The notes beneath the pieces were generated by a model. That model made no database searches. It saw nothing but the letters and a program-made list of their open reading frames with translations, and had not been told where the DNA came from. The position numbers and the translations under genes are program-made. From Batrachochytrium dendrobatidis JAM81 (taxonomy: Eukaryota > Chytridiomycota > Chytridiomycetes > Rhizophydiales), in contig NW_006281106.1 in the NCBI RefSeq assembly GCF_000203795.2, positions 873,302 to 937,301 on the forward strand: a stretch of 64,000 bases of DNA. The letters run 5' to 3'. Shown in pieces: positions 34,908 to 46,097 of the stretch. How positions within the stretch are numbered: position 1 is the first letter of the stretch; each line of letters opens with the position of its first letter.

Positions 34908-37234
34908 TCAATTGCTTGGACGCGCATATGGATTATAGCTGCGATGTCCACCAATGGTTGTTCGCATCGCACCAGCTCCTGTAGAGCATAAAGACGCATC
35001 ATTAGTATGACTGATTGAGTAGGGATTGTATGCTGGTCTGTATGTTTTTTCAATGTCTGGCTTGTAGCCTATGTTGGTATTTTGTGAGTAAGAGCCATTG
35101 GTGTATGTGCTATGACGATAACCTGGCTGCAGGTTGCACACTTTTGATTCGGAAACTTTAGAATAGGGAGAGATGAACGTGTCGGACGGTGGAACCATGT
35201 TGCGTGTGCCATTGTCAACTCGAACAGCGTGGCTGTCTTGAGCAATCGAAGCGGATATATAGTTGGACGATTTTAGTGCTTCAGTATTGGCAGCAGCTGC
35301 CACAGGTCGATTGGATGTACGAGTTTGATCAGGAACAGGAGCAAAAGGAGGCGATGTGGACGAAACTTGCTTAGAGGGGGACCACTGTGGACTGGTGTCT
35401 GTGACCCCAGTGGAAGGTGTTCCCGGAACAGCAGCGCTACGCGGGGAAAGCTGAGTGATAAATTTGTATATATTAATAAACAATACGAGACTATTGATCA
35501 AAATACTAGCAACTAAGATAAATGCAAGAGTCAACATACAGAATTGGTAGCAGTAACAGGACGGGGTCTACGAGAGGCAGCACGAGCAGCCCGACGTATC
35601 TTGCGCGACTTGAGCAAATCCTTAATTTTGGTCTCGCGAACAAGAGCCAATCGAGACAACTGTATATCATCAGCCGCTAATGAAATCTCCAGAGCCAAAG
35701 CTGCAATACAGTTTACAGTAGTGGATAGAAAAAACAAACAAGTAATAGCAAAAGCGACAGAATACAAACAAGTCACAGTACAATATAGGCAAAATACGCA
35801 CAACAGTCAATTGACCAGCCAATCCATCAGATCAGTGTGTTTAGACCGGTTCCCAATCGCAAGTGTAGATTATGCATAATCAATATCATAAATGCACCAC
35901 AAATACATATAGTACAAATATGAGTGACAAGATTTCATATTAAATAAATCAAAGCACATATTTTACACCCACAGCCAGTAGTAGACTACGGCACTCAATG
36001 GATTTAAATGGGAATAAGGATGTAGGCTAGTATGTGAACAATTTAGAGCTCAACCTTTTAGTTTCAGTAGATCGAGACCACTGCCTTGATGCCATTCTGC
36101 ACCATTATCTCGAGGATCATTTCCCCGAAGAGTCAGACGAGCTGCATGAACTGCTGCCTGAGCAATATGAATGGCAGAATATCTCACAGAAAGAGTGGTG
36201 CAAAGACTAGTACATATCAGGTATACAGTCAGTAAAAGATCAATCAAATTTGACAAAAACAATATCAGGTTTAAAATTCGTGCATGAAGCGACATCAAAC
36301 GTGATGTTACCGCACTCAGATCTGGCAGGTTACTTACGCTTCATCACAATAGAAAAAAGCCAATTTTTGAAGAGAAATAGAGCCTATAGTTTAAAAAACA
36401 TTCACATATTAGAGGCTTGTAGTCGAATTTATCTTGGGAAATATACATCATGTAATACCTTGGTTTTTCTTAATTAGCTCCAAAGCATGGGGATGTGGCA
36501 GTTCAGGAGACATATCGTAGCACAGGAGTTGAAGAATGTGCTCTTCATGAGCCATGATTGTATTTTTCCACCGAATAAAAGTCTAAGCAGACAATAAGCA
36601 CGGAGATCAATAGGGAGTCATGACAATATAATGCATACTAATTAACAGTTAATTAGAAGATTAAATTTACAAAACATACAGATGAAGTCTCGGGAATAGG
36701 AGCAAATGTTCTAGACTTTGCAGCATCATTGGCACAGACACTAATGATCTGTTCAATGTGTTTGAAATTGCGACCATCGCCTAGTTTTCCACAAATGAAT
36801 ATCACCGAGGAAGCAACATCATGGTACTCGCACTCTTTTAAACTTGCTCTCATATAGAACCTGTGGAGCAGGATCTTTGCTGTAGCCTGCATATCATGTG
36901 GCCTTTTAACATTTGCATAGATGGTAAATAAAAGTATCCATAGTAGAATTATACAGTGTCAGTATAATGTCAAGAAACAATTTATAGCAATAATAAAATC
37001 GAATGCAGTGAAAACATGGCTTGTCGCCACTAGTAAATAATTTTGATACAAGAGTAATGATCAAGAGTCAAGACGTAGATTAGCTTACAGTCCAAGACGA
37101 CGAGCACATCTTTCAATGTAACGACATGCTCTTAAGCGAGTGTGGGTTTCAGTGCCAGTAGACCAAGAGCCAGAAATAATTGAGGGAGTGGTCAACAGTG
37201 CTCGGTCTGTGAATAACCAGGTTTTATCACTCAT
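34908..37234 (-). CDS. Cyclin of the K/T/L type (transcriptional CDK partner)
   Basis: Six or seven short exons assembled on the minus strand. Start MSDKTWLFTDRALLTTPSI at 37234 matches the W.FT...L..TPS start of cyclin K/T/L. Then RACRYIERCARRLGL joins PHDMQATAKILLHRFYMRAS (cyclin box 1), TFIRWKNTIMAHEEHILQLL (36480-36580) and a second box with LCTTLSVRYSAIHIAQAAVH (about 36130-36210), the latter close to the LCTTLSLQ block of cyclin K. A basic segment (KDLLKSRKIRRAARAASRRP) and a Ser/Pro/Tyr-rich tail ending SYNPYARPSN follow. Such cyclins pair with CDK9/CDK12/CTK1-like kinases that phosphorylate the RNA polymerase II tail. Which subclass (CTK2, BUR2, cyclin L) cannot be settled by eye. The hydrophobic run MLTLAFILVASILINSLVLF seen at 35480-35537 lies in the last intron. 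Confidence 0.8.
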
Positions 37235-38681
37235 TTGATTGTGAGTATTAAAAGCAAGTGTAAGCAAGGATAGCTGCAGTTGGTTGTGGAGTAATATATG
37301 GTTTCAAAGCCAGAAACAAAGAATTGCCAGTGAATATGGATACTGGTCAAATAGAGTTGATGTGTAGGTAAAGAGTATTGCTAAAAGTGTTGAGCAGCAC
37401 CAAACTGGACTGTTGAAAGCAAGTAATCAAGTTCCTGTCCTGCCCAATATCGACGCTAAAGGTAAAAGACGTCCCAAGTATTAACAGTAGTAGTGGCTGA
37501 TAAAACCAGCAGTTATGTACTAAGCCAACACAAATGTTAGGCAATGTAGCCAGCAGGACTTGAAAAGAGTTGGATAGCAAACGTAAACTCAAAAAAATGT
37601 AAGCAACTTGAGCTTCAGTGACTGTTCCTATTTGCAGTAGTTGGTGGTAACCTCCAGTATCTTCCAGTAACTTCCAGTAGCTCTCAGTAGTTGATGGCAG
37701 TTGCTAAGAGTTGGTTCCCAGTAAGCAAACAACAGTAATCACTTGTCAATATCCAAATCAATCGACAAGAATCGTTCGTTTTGGCATTGAAAACGCATGA
37801 CATGGTGGCCATTCTCTATATTTTAATCAATTCCCTATTCATTTACCGACTACACCTTTTAAATTTTTAAATTGTCATTTTATTTAGTCATATCCACAAA
37901 ATGAAACCTGTGTTTATCTTGCATTGATTGCTTTCAAATAAAAAATAGTTGGCATTGTTGCATTCTCATATTGCAAATTAAATGATCCTTTAATAGATTT
38001 TTTCAAATACAGCGTCCATCAATAATCAAACTATAGTATTGGACTGGAATGATTGTGGTTGGGTAGTCATACATTGTACAGTCAATAAATTCATTGCAAT
38101 CGCATATTGGGTTTGATCCTGTCAATACAACTCTACTTTTTGTATCCTACAAACTCGTATATTTGTGTTCTAGTTCAAGAGAACAATGATTGCATGGTTG
38201 TCATGCAACTATTGGTTCCATACCCATCACACAATATGTACCTGTAATAAAAGGTAAATTGAAGGTTGGACAAGTATCAAGGATATGGAATGTATTGGAT
38301 TTGAAATGCATCTGTTTGGTTTGTGTTCCATCTCACGCGAATATGGCTATAAAAAGCTTGTCCAAAAAGCATAATCACCAGCACTCTTGCATATTATGAT
38401 ATTTGATACTGTTATGTTGTCATGAATGAAACGATTACTAAAAGTATAAAACTTGCATGCCAAGACCCATCCATGGATATCACTTTAAACACTGTATTTT
38501 ATGATATTTAACACTGGACAACTACTTGAGCCATGTTGAATGCTAAAAAATAGTTTGCCATGATAAACACATCCATATACTGTCTTTGTATACAATGTGC
38601 AAGGTTGAATCTATTGGAGTGGAAATGGATAAAATTGCAGTTTAATTTATTAATACTATTAAATTGAGTAGATTCAAAAGT
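37235..38681. other. Long intergenic region with a repeat copy and short-period repeats
   Basis: About 1.45 kb without a supported gene. It holds imperfect CTTCCAGTA/CTCAGTAGTT units (37640-37700) and MITE-like copy 6 in reverse orientation (37885-38215). Confidence 0.55.
37885..38215 (-). repeat. MITE-like dispersed repeat, copy 6 (reverse orientation)
   Basis: Reads as the reverse complement of copies 3-5. The block at 38095-38190 (GCATATTGGGTTTGATCCTG, TTTTTGTATCCTAC, GTTCTAGTTCAAGAGAACAA) matches the complement of 46910-47010. The left end CATATCCACAAAATGAAACC (37889-37908) corresponds to the family terminus. The other terminus was not located. Confidence 0.6.
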
Positions 38682-38924
38682 CTAATATCTGCGACCAAAC
38701 TGACGATGTCCAAATTGATGATGTCCAAACTGTTGATGTCCAAAATGTTGATGATGCCCAAATTGTTGATGCCCAAACTGTTGATGTCCAAATTGGTGAT
38801 GTCTAAATCTAGATCTACCATATCCTGGCGATCGCTTTTGAAGATCATTTCTGTGAATAGCTGGAATAACCGTGGCACTAGCCGTGGCGACGACAGCAAA
38901 AACCAAGAGAGTAGTGGGATGCAT
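38682..38924 (-). CDS. Small secreted His/Gln/Phe/Gly repeat protein
   Basis: An 80-residue intronless frame starting at ATG 38924. It has a signal peptide (MHPTTLLVFAVVATASATV), a short pro-segment ending in the dibasic LQKR (Kex2-like site), then SPGYGRSRF and seven or so copies of HHQFG/HQQFG to the end (GHRQFGRRY). About a quarter of the mature peptide is histidine, which suggests metal or polyanion binding, but no family is recognised. TATAAATA on the minus strand lies at about 39004-39011, some 80 bp upstream. Codon-level variation that leaves HQQFG unchanged argues that the protein is selected. Confidence 0.75.
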   Translation of the reverse strand: MHPTTLLVFAVVATASATVIPAIHRNDLQKRSPGYGRSRFRHHQFGHQQFGHQQFGHHQHFGHQQFGHHQFGHRQFGRRY

Positions 38925-39471
38925 AACTGATAATAAAGGTGATTGATTTTAGTTGTAATATGGTAGAATATGGATTAAATTATTATGATGGATATACGAG
39001 CATTATTTATAGACTTTGAGTTGATTCTATTGGAATCATTACACCACAGTGTGTGTTGTATTTTTGACTAAGCTGCATTAATTCCAAGGACAGTTTACAT
39101 GGCATAACTGTATAGCCTGATAGGTACTTGGTGTATTATTTGGTAGGCCATCTCGTGTTTTCAAGCAGCCAACACATTTCACTGAGTTGGTTTATTGTTG
39201 GTGTAATCCGTATTTGGATCTGCCAATACACAATTCTACAGCGCAGTATCTAAAATTCCCAGTAAATGAGTTCTATTTACAGTTACAGATGCTTATTCTC
39301 ACTATTGAATGACTGCAATATGATTTCGAGACTGCACAAACGATTTTAATGTATTTTCCTGATGCTTGGCTAAATATCTCAAAATTGATGTAGTTTAACC
39401 TAAACGGAGTTTGACTGGCTAAAACTTTATCAATTCCAAAGTTGATTATTAACTGGAACACTGTCACAATC
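38925..39471. other. Intergenic region between divergent HQFG peptide and unknown membrane protein
   Basis: About 550 bp; only the TATA-like box of the HQFG peptide gene (near 39004-39011) is recognisable. Confidence 0.5.
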
Positions 39472-40713
39472 ATGGAGCTACTGGCACTCGCATTTATCAT
39501 TCCTGGAATTCCATTCTATCTGTTCTCTGCGTTTTGCTCTGCCTGGATATTTGCATTTGTAATACCCTTGATCATCTTTCGGGCTATTGTCATTGCTCTT
39601 CGAGGTGTAGTGAGTGCTGTGGTCCATCGCACACTCGAACCAATTTTTACAAGATGGAGAGCTCATCTTAGAGTGTGGGCAGTCAATGGAGACATCTGGT
39701 CTCATCCACCATTTTCGCCCGATATATCTTCAACAACTGCCAATGACGCTGACAGTCCATCTAAAGCCAATTTGCAATTGATGCGTGATGAACCAGAAAC
39801 ATCTGCAAACTCTTGTCCAGCACCAGATTCGATAGTAGATTGTAATCGACAAGATATCTCTAGCGTTGAATGCAGCCAAAATAAGGACTCTATTAAAGTA
39901 CCCACCTCTTGTACAACCTCGACTAGCCTAGTCACCCCCAGATATCTTGATGGTACCCCAAAGCGATCAGATAGCTTAGAATATCAGGAGGCTCACAAGG
40001 ACGAGCCTGCAATCCGTATATGGAGACGTACAGACGAAGATTCAGAAGCTATAACAATTTCTCTCGAGGCAAAGCCCAACCATTTACCCACAAATACGGT
40101 CCAACAAGATCCAGCATCCATCCCAAATTCAACCACCCAACATGAATTTCAAGACCAAAAAAACTTGGTTATGAAAGAATTGGCTACGAAGCTGGATCCA
40201 ACGAGTCGTCCATGGCTGCTTCAGGCAGTCCAAATGACAGATTCTCCAATAGAAAACAGTCCAGAAACCTCGACTAATTTATTTGCAGATCTTACATTGC
40301 CAGCATTAGTAGCAGCATCCTTGTATACAGAATTGAATACGACTCAATCATTGTGTTCCATACCAGTTACGGACGACAGCGCTATGGTAACAAACGACTG
40401 TACAAGCGAAACAGGTAGTGCCGTGAGCGAGTATAGTAGCACAGCCGAGTTTACTAGTGATTCAGATTCCTCAAATCCATCCAACTTGGCATTTTTACTT
40501 AGTGCGGCAGATTCGCTCTCGCAAAAGAGTATCACAAGCGATAATCAAACCGATCCATGTGTGGCGGATGCTGGTCGAAGTTTAGCACCTAAACTGTCAA
40601 ATGCATCGCTAGGAAATACCCAAGCGCGACCCTATTTATCTGTCATGCTAGTAGCTGCTTCTTGCTATAAAGAGCCAAATCCAAGCTTAGAGGGCATTTC
40701 ACCACACAGTTGA
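39472..40713 (+). CDS. Unknown protein: N-terminal membrane hairpin and long Ser/Thr-rich tail
   Basis: A single open frame of about 413 codons from the ATG at 39472. The first 55 residues are hydrophobic (MELLALAFIIPGIPFYLFSA, then FAFVIPLIIFRAIVIALRGV), reading as a signal anchor or membrane hairpin. The rest is Ser/Thr/Asp/Pro-rich and probably disordered, with a short IRIWRRTDEDSEAI segment in the middle. No family recognised. It could be a membrane-tethered adaptor of the reticulon-hairpin sort, which is only a guess from shape. Confidence 0.6.
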   Translation: MELLALAFIIPGIPFYLFSAFCSAWIFAFVIPLIIFRAIVIALRGVVSAVVHRTLEPIFTRWRAHLRVWAVNGDIWSHPPFSPDISSTTANDADSPSKANLQLMRDEPETSANSCPAPDSIVDCNRQDISSVECSQNKDSIKVPTSCTTSTSLVTPRYLDGTPKRSDSLEYQEAHKDEPAIRIWRRTDEDSEAITISLEAKPNHLPTNTVQQDPASIPNSTTQHEFQDQKNLVMKELATKLDPTSRPWLLQAVQMTDSPIENSPETSTNLFADLTLPALVAASLYTELNTTQSLCSIPVTDDSAMVTNDCTSETGSAVSEYSSTAEFTSDSDSSNPSNLAFLLSAADSLSQKSITSDNQTDPCVADAGRSLAPKLSNASLGNTQARPYLSVMLVAASCYKEPNPSLEGISPHS

Positions 40714-41378
40714 ATCTGTATATAGCCAGGAACTTTAGCGGTGGTGGTGATAAGTTGGATAAAAAGGATAAGCTTGTGCAAGCCAGCTGCATTCTCTTCA
40801 AAACTTATTTCAAGATAACGTGCAAATATGTTGCAAAAAATATTTATTCACGTGAATAAAATTTATACTTTCAAGATTAGCAAGCCAGTCTGTAATTGGG
40901 GATCAACTTACAGCTGTATTCACTGGAATGAAGCATTAAATAAAAGCGTGCAATACACAATCAGTCTTGTGAAATGATCATCTCCACCAAATTTACTGGC
41001 CAACATTGTGTCCTAGACTCTTTAGTTGACTGGTTTTTCTTGTGATGATCAACATGGAAATAAATGCAAACGTATCTGATTTTAGGGTACAAAGTAGGGT
41101 TTGACAGAATTGTGTAAAGAACAGTTGAATTAAAATGAATCTGGTGATTGTACAACCTGGTAAATGAGGACAATTTTAGTTCAAAACTATAATTTGTGTG
41201 AATCATGTAATGGACATTGAGTCGATTTCAAGTCAATTTCCAATAGGAAAGCACAATATTCAGCCATTCTATTCCAAGCCAATCACTGCAGAATAAATAT
41301 AGAAAAGTATTTTACGTGAATACGGCGGTGAATCCAGATTCTTGGTGTATTTAATTCATCTCTCAGCTGGTTTATATT
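40714..41378. other. Intergenic region with repeat copy 4
   Basis: About 660 bp, largely filled by MITE-like copy 4. No gene seen. Confidence 0.6.
40910..41332 (+). repeat. MITE-like dispersed repeat, copy 4
   Basis: Left end TTACAGCTGTATTCACTGGA (about 40911-40930) and right end GTATTTTACGTGAATACGGC (41306-41325) are inverted versions of each other. Inside it shares GACTCTTTAGTTGACTGG and the following TGATGATCAACATGGAAA with copies 2 and 5. About 420 bp, non-coding. Confidence 0.7.
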
Positions 41379-43983
41379 ATGGAGTCTAGAGATATTAGGT
41401 CTAGAGCTTTGCTTGCCAGACTTGTTCAATTGACTGTAGTCTCGCAGTTTTATCAAGTGTTTGATGACCAGGATGCCCAATCCCAAACCGCCATTCCAAA
41501 TTTTCTCAGTGCCAGTAAAGACCATGCATTGCACAGTATCAATGCTGATGATGTACTTATTCTACAATGTCTAGACTCGGATGTAAGTCTGGCTGAGGTA
41601 TCTCATGAAAACATTTTTGTGGTTTATCTATACTGAAAAAATGACACTGACAAGACCTTTCAGAATATTACTGCCAAGAAAGTCGAAACATTTTCAGCCA
41701 GCAATGGTGTTGAAAATAGGCTCAATGGCGAGGCACTAGTAAGCAACAGTCAAGGTTTGAAAGAAATGACAGATGCTCAAAGTACTCTAGATTTGGCAAA
41801 ATCCTCTCTCGAGCCTGACAGCCAACCCATCACAATTCCGCCGCTTGTTCAATCGTTCTGTGACTTTGTGCTGCATTTTCTTCCCACATTGGTGGATGCA
41901 GATGCTTCACAAGAGTATTTAAGCGGAATCAATTTGCATGTTATTTTGTCTTTATTGAGAAAAGTGGCTGTCGCTACACGCACAGATGTTCTCGTGAGTT
42001 GTCCATTACAAGTGTTGCTCATTATGTTGGCTTTATTTGACGTGCTCGAATATGGAATCTGATTGATTTGCATAATTGTATCTAGTTTTTGATCATGCAT
42101 TATACATCTCTGGTCGTTGATATTTTCAATGACGAGTGCGATCTTGCTGCACTCTCGTCAGCAACATCAAAATCTCCCGAATCACCACATAACATTGATG
42201 AATCAAAACCGCTTCAAGATCGATATGCGCGAGACTTGCTCATTTGGCAAGGCATATACTGCCATCAACTTTCTGAAATCTCGTTTAATCCAGCCAGGCC
42301 TTTGGTTAAAACCCCGACTTTGGATGAAGCACGCATGCACAAGGCACTACGATTTATTAACGTTATACGAACCACTTTTCGATCTGCATTCAAGGCAGTA
42401 CATCATATCCACAAATCAAAAGTTGCAGAAACCGAGTCAAAATCTAATAAGCATGCAACCAATTCAAATGGGTCGGACATTTCTTCTGTTCCAATTTACT
42501 GGCAACAAATTGCTCACTCGCCATCTTATCACGATTTACCATCTGCGTATGTGAATCTCATGAATTTAGTCCCTATGCTTATTGCATATATTCTTGACAA
42601 CATTCTTGTAAGTAGACATTTCAACTCATGGCTGAATGATATTGTAGCATTGACTTTTTTACTGGTTTCATGGTTTTAGGATCATATGGGTCGGCTGCGT
42701 AAAATATGTTTAATTGTATCTAAACTGCCTGTATCATTTATAATCATTTCACTTCGATTTGTTAATCCGTAAGCAACATATACTATACCAATTGCAATTG
42801 GTTTTTATACACTCTGCATTTGTTATCCACATGTTTGTGAGCACAGAATTGCTGAGTGTGGTGTATATTTAATCCATATAGTGCACCACTTATTGAACGA
42901 GTTTTAAGGCTATTCCTATGGCAGCCGACACGGGACATTTACTCATTGCTTCAAAAGCTTGGTGCTCACTTGTGCGATTTTGAATCTACAACTGCAGAAC
43001 TAAAGCATTACCATCATTTGATTGGCAGTCGCCGAGCATCATTAATTGAGCTTGCCTTGTCTACATCCAAACTAGTAAGCTTAGGGTCCATGTCATCTCT
43101 CCGATTCGTTTTAAAAGAATACGGAGTCGATCATCCTACTTTAAACGAACTCAGGTATGCAGCTGTATATATTCGCAAGAGGGAAAAAAAGGAGTTTATT
43201 GATGCGCTGGCTGAACCAGAAACTGCTCAACTGGTGATACACTTGGCTCGTATTTTCCCCATGATTTTAGACGATTTCCAAAAAGTGGGGTTGATATGGA
43301 TCATTGATTACGATTTAGAATTGTAAATCTAAGCTTCTTTTGACTTATTCTTTTTATTGTTTTACAAACCTGTGTCATAGTACGGCGATCTGGCGTCTAT
43401 TGTTGGCAAATTCTTTGAAGCACTCAAAACAACAACTGTTGCCCTACAACGATATGGTGATTACGCGTCTCGGAATGAAGATATTGTAGCACCACAGACT
43501 TCTCACACGCATCATCGTCGACCATTTCACTATAAGCCCCACTGCCGATCTGCCACACACAAATACGACGAAGCATTTGATCAATTGAATCAAGATGTAG
43601 TGAATGATATTGAAACTGCATGGCAAGGGTTTCTTCAAACTTTATTTCCTGTGCTGCACAAGCTTGGAAAGGCAGCAGTGGCTGGGGAAGACTCAATTCT
43701 TATACGCATTATAGACTGGCTTATGAACAGTATAATTGGATATGTGGCCAAGTATGACGATGAGTCGAATGCGGAGCATGTCGAAAGTGGTCCAGTACTA
43801 CTAGAGCGCGTACTTGCTCGGTATACCGAGGAGGAGAAAGTAGAGTTATGGAAAGAAGTAGATGAGATGTTGGGAATGGCTTTAAAGGGTGAGGATCAGC
43901 GTTGCTGGCCCCAATTCCCAATCATGAACCAGTCTGCCATGAATTATTTCAAATCAGAACTAATTGCTCTAATGAGCGTATAA
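41379..43983 (+). CDS. DUF3818-like protein related to fungal PX-domain proteins (no PX seen)
   Basis: Multi-exon gene, start MESRDIRSRALLARLVQLTV at 41379, with introns at about 41584-41663, 41995-42086, 42607-42679, 42770-42880 and 43285-43380. The C-terminal half resembles the DUF3818 region of fungal PXB-PX proteins (yeast YPR097w type): APLIERVLRLFLWQPTRDIY, then YIRKREKKEFIDALAEPETA, and a helical end with ARYTEEEKVELWKEVDEMLG. That family binds phosphoinositides through a central PX domain, but I could not find a PX signature in this model, so it may be lost or very diverged. Assignment is from remembered pattern and is moderate. Function unknown beyond a likely membrane-trafficking role. 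Confidence 0.6.
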
Positions 43984-44543
43984 ACATTTTCAAAGCTTTT
44001 AAAAAGTATAGCGCATTGTGGTAGATATGAATTTGAAACATGAGCAATCTTTAAACTGTTGCATGATACAAACTTTCAAACCATTAACTGTGCCATCAAA
44101 GTTTCTATACCAAATTGATAGCATATTCCATATCAATAATGAAAAATTGGATATAATATCATCTATCGCTCTAAGCAATGCTTGTACCATTCCTGCCTTG
44201 ACATGTTGGTTTGATTTATACTTGTCCATCATAATTGGCAGAGATTGAGGAGAATTAATGGGTTCAACTTTTGTGTTTAAAAATGTCAAGTAGGGCTGAA
44301 AGAATTTGCCATGTAGCTATCAAAAATACTGATTGTACAAATAGTAGGAACCCCAATAACAACGGATGATTATAGCGATTGGCATAAAGGTGAGCAGACA
44401 AACCAAAATGCATAGGCTCAACCTTGTTCAAAAAGACGCAGATGTAGCAATCCCAACAAAGCATTTTTTGAAGTTTAATTCAGTCGTTCAAGGGAGCACC
44501 TGTGAGCTCAAAATGGTTGATTTTACAATGATAGAGAGTTTGG
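43984..44543. other. Intergenic region between DUF3818-like and LRR genes
   Basis: About 560 bp between two convergent genes. Both strands have open frames of 60-100 codons (for example 43999-44289 on the minus strand), but none shows a family motif or a convincing start; nothing else is seen. Confidence 0.4.
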
Positions 44544-45848
44544 TCAAATCGCTATATATGTATCATTTAAAAATTTATTTGATTTGAATTTATCTGAAGA
44601 TAGGGTTGAGCGAATGGTGGAATGTGCAGCGCCAGCATAAGATGGATCGGAAATGACCGATTTACGTAGATATGCTATGATGGCGTCAATTCCTAGCCGA
44701 CACTCTTTTTCTGGTGGATACTCGATGGGATTGAATCGACGTCTATGATATGATCCCACATGTGCTTTATCTACAATTTGATTACACGATTTTGTATTGT
44801 AAAAGTCGTTGACGTTGGAGTTTTGAGGGAATATGCTATGCCAATCTAAAGTATTACGAATCTCGCACCGCAGGCCTAGTTTGTGCAAAACCTCGTCATC
44901 TTCATCGCTTTCGTCTGATTCATACAAATACAGATTTTCAAGGCTCGCAAGCTTGTATAGTCCACGTGGAAGAGTGTTTAAAAAATTGAATCGAAGATCC
45001 AACGTTTCAAGTGAGATTAAATCGTCCACATTTGGGATACTGGTCAAATTATTTGTATGCAACACCAGTATACGTAAGTTTTGAAGGAATTCAAATGCAT
45101 TGGATGAAATGTGTTCAATGCAATTTTGAGAAACATCCAATTCAATGAGGGATTGTAGAACCCCGATGGCGGGAGGAATAGTTTTGATACAATTATTTGA
45201 CAAATTCAATCGAGTAAGACTGGTCAGAAATGACATTGTAATAGGGATAATAGAGATCTGGTTATGTGAAATATTGAGAGATTTCAGACTAGTCCAATAG
45301 CCAAATAATTCTGACGGAAGCGAATCAAGTCGGTTTCCAGATATATCTAGCACTGAAAACTCATCAAATTCACAATGCGATTCTGAAGGAATAAAGGTGA
45401 TCAAGTTGGTACAAATATGCAGTTGCCGTAGATTGATCAATTGCCAAATCTCGGATGGGAACTCGGCCAGTTTGTTGCCACGCAAATCTAGTATGGAGAG
45501 CAACTCGAACGTTTTTCCAAAACCATTCGGTAGGTCTTGGAGAGCATTAAACGATGCATCAAGAATCCGGAGTGATGACCGAAATAATTTGATTTCAGAT
45601 GGAATATGTTCAAGGCCATTGCATGATATAAACAACGATTCAACTGCACTGCCAAGATGAGCATTACCCCAAAGCAGTGGTTCCATGCAAGGCTCATCAT
45701 GAAGGCAGGGACTGCATTGAGTAGATAAATTATCCGTTGATGCATGCAAAAATGCTGATATGATTTTTTTGAGAACATTTATAGGCTTCTCATTGGGATA
45801 GTTTGCTTTCCAGTTGGCTTGTAGATCAGATAGGTTGAGTATTCCCAT
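44544..45848 (-). CDS. Leucine-rich repeat protein
   Basis: Intronless 434-residue protein starting MGILNLSDLQANWKANYPNE. About ten LRRs of the 22-24 residue intracellular type run from residue 75 to 310 (LRILDASFNALQDLPNGFG, LSILDLRGNKLAEFPSEIW, LTRLNLSNNCIKTIPPAIG, LETLDLRFNFLNTLPRGLY). An acidic patch (ESDESDEDDEVLH) follows, and a C-terminal segment includes FNPIEYPPEKECRLGIDAII. No signal peptide or membrane segment. The repeats are of the Shoc2/plant Ras-group type, usually protein-binding scaffolds. The partner cannot be inferred. A CACGTG hexamer lies at 45903-45908, 55 bp upstream of the start. Confidence 0.8.
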   Translation of the reverse strand: MGILNLSDLQANWKANYPNEKPINVLKKIISAFLHASTDNLSTQCSPCLHDEPCMEPLLWGNAHLGSAVESLFISCNGLEHIPSEIKLFRSSLRILDASFNALQDLPNGFGKTFELLSILDLRGNKLAEFPSEIWQLINLRQLHICTNLITFIPSESHCEFDEFSVLDISGNRLDSLPSELFGYWTSLKSLNISHNQISIIPITMSFLTSLTRLNLSNNCIKTIPPAIGVLQSLIELDVSQNCIEHISSNAFEFLQNLRILVLHTNNLTSIPNVDDLISLETLDLRFNFLNTLPRGLYKLASLENLYLYESDESDEDDEVLHKLGLRCEIRNTLDWHSIFPQNSNVNDFYNTKSCNQIVDKAHVGSYHRRRFNPIEYPPEKECRLGIDAIIAYLRKSVISDPSYAGAAHSTIRSTLSSDKFKSNKFLNDTYIAI

Positions 45849-46097
45849 GTCGGATGTTTAGGTTTGAATCTGGCGTGTAATTCTGTTTAATCCAAGCTAA
45901 ACCCACGTGATCACACTCTGATCTGGTAGTCTGCAATCCATGTCGCCGAGTCTCGATAGACTTGGTCATATTCAATCATCCACATAAACAAATTAAATGG
46001 ATTTAGAATTTATTAAACCATCTAGTTTGTGGTATTGAACAAAAGGTATACAATCGTACTTGGTGACAGTGGAATTTCCAAAAAATAGTGTTACAAT

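Noticed and set aside
35452..35537. Hydrophobic segment that looks like a membrane anchor in front of the Ser/Pro-rich tail at 34.9-35.5 kb
   Set aside because: It lies between good splice sites and is best read as the last intron of the cyclin gene.
37640..37700. Short CTTCCAGTA tandem units
   Set aside because: Only three or four imperfect units; too short to call more than simple local repetition.
38642..38930. Two other frames (MSKLLMSK-type on plus, LDINSLGI-type on minus) over the HQFG gene
   Set aside because: Repetitive only because the underlying DNA is repetitive; no signal peptide or start context, and the HQFG frame explains the region.
43999..44464. Minus-strand frames of 66 and 96 codons between the DUF3818-like and LRR genes
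   Set aside because: No start context, no splice partner and no recognised motif; left as unassigned intergenic sequence.
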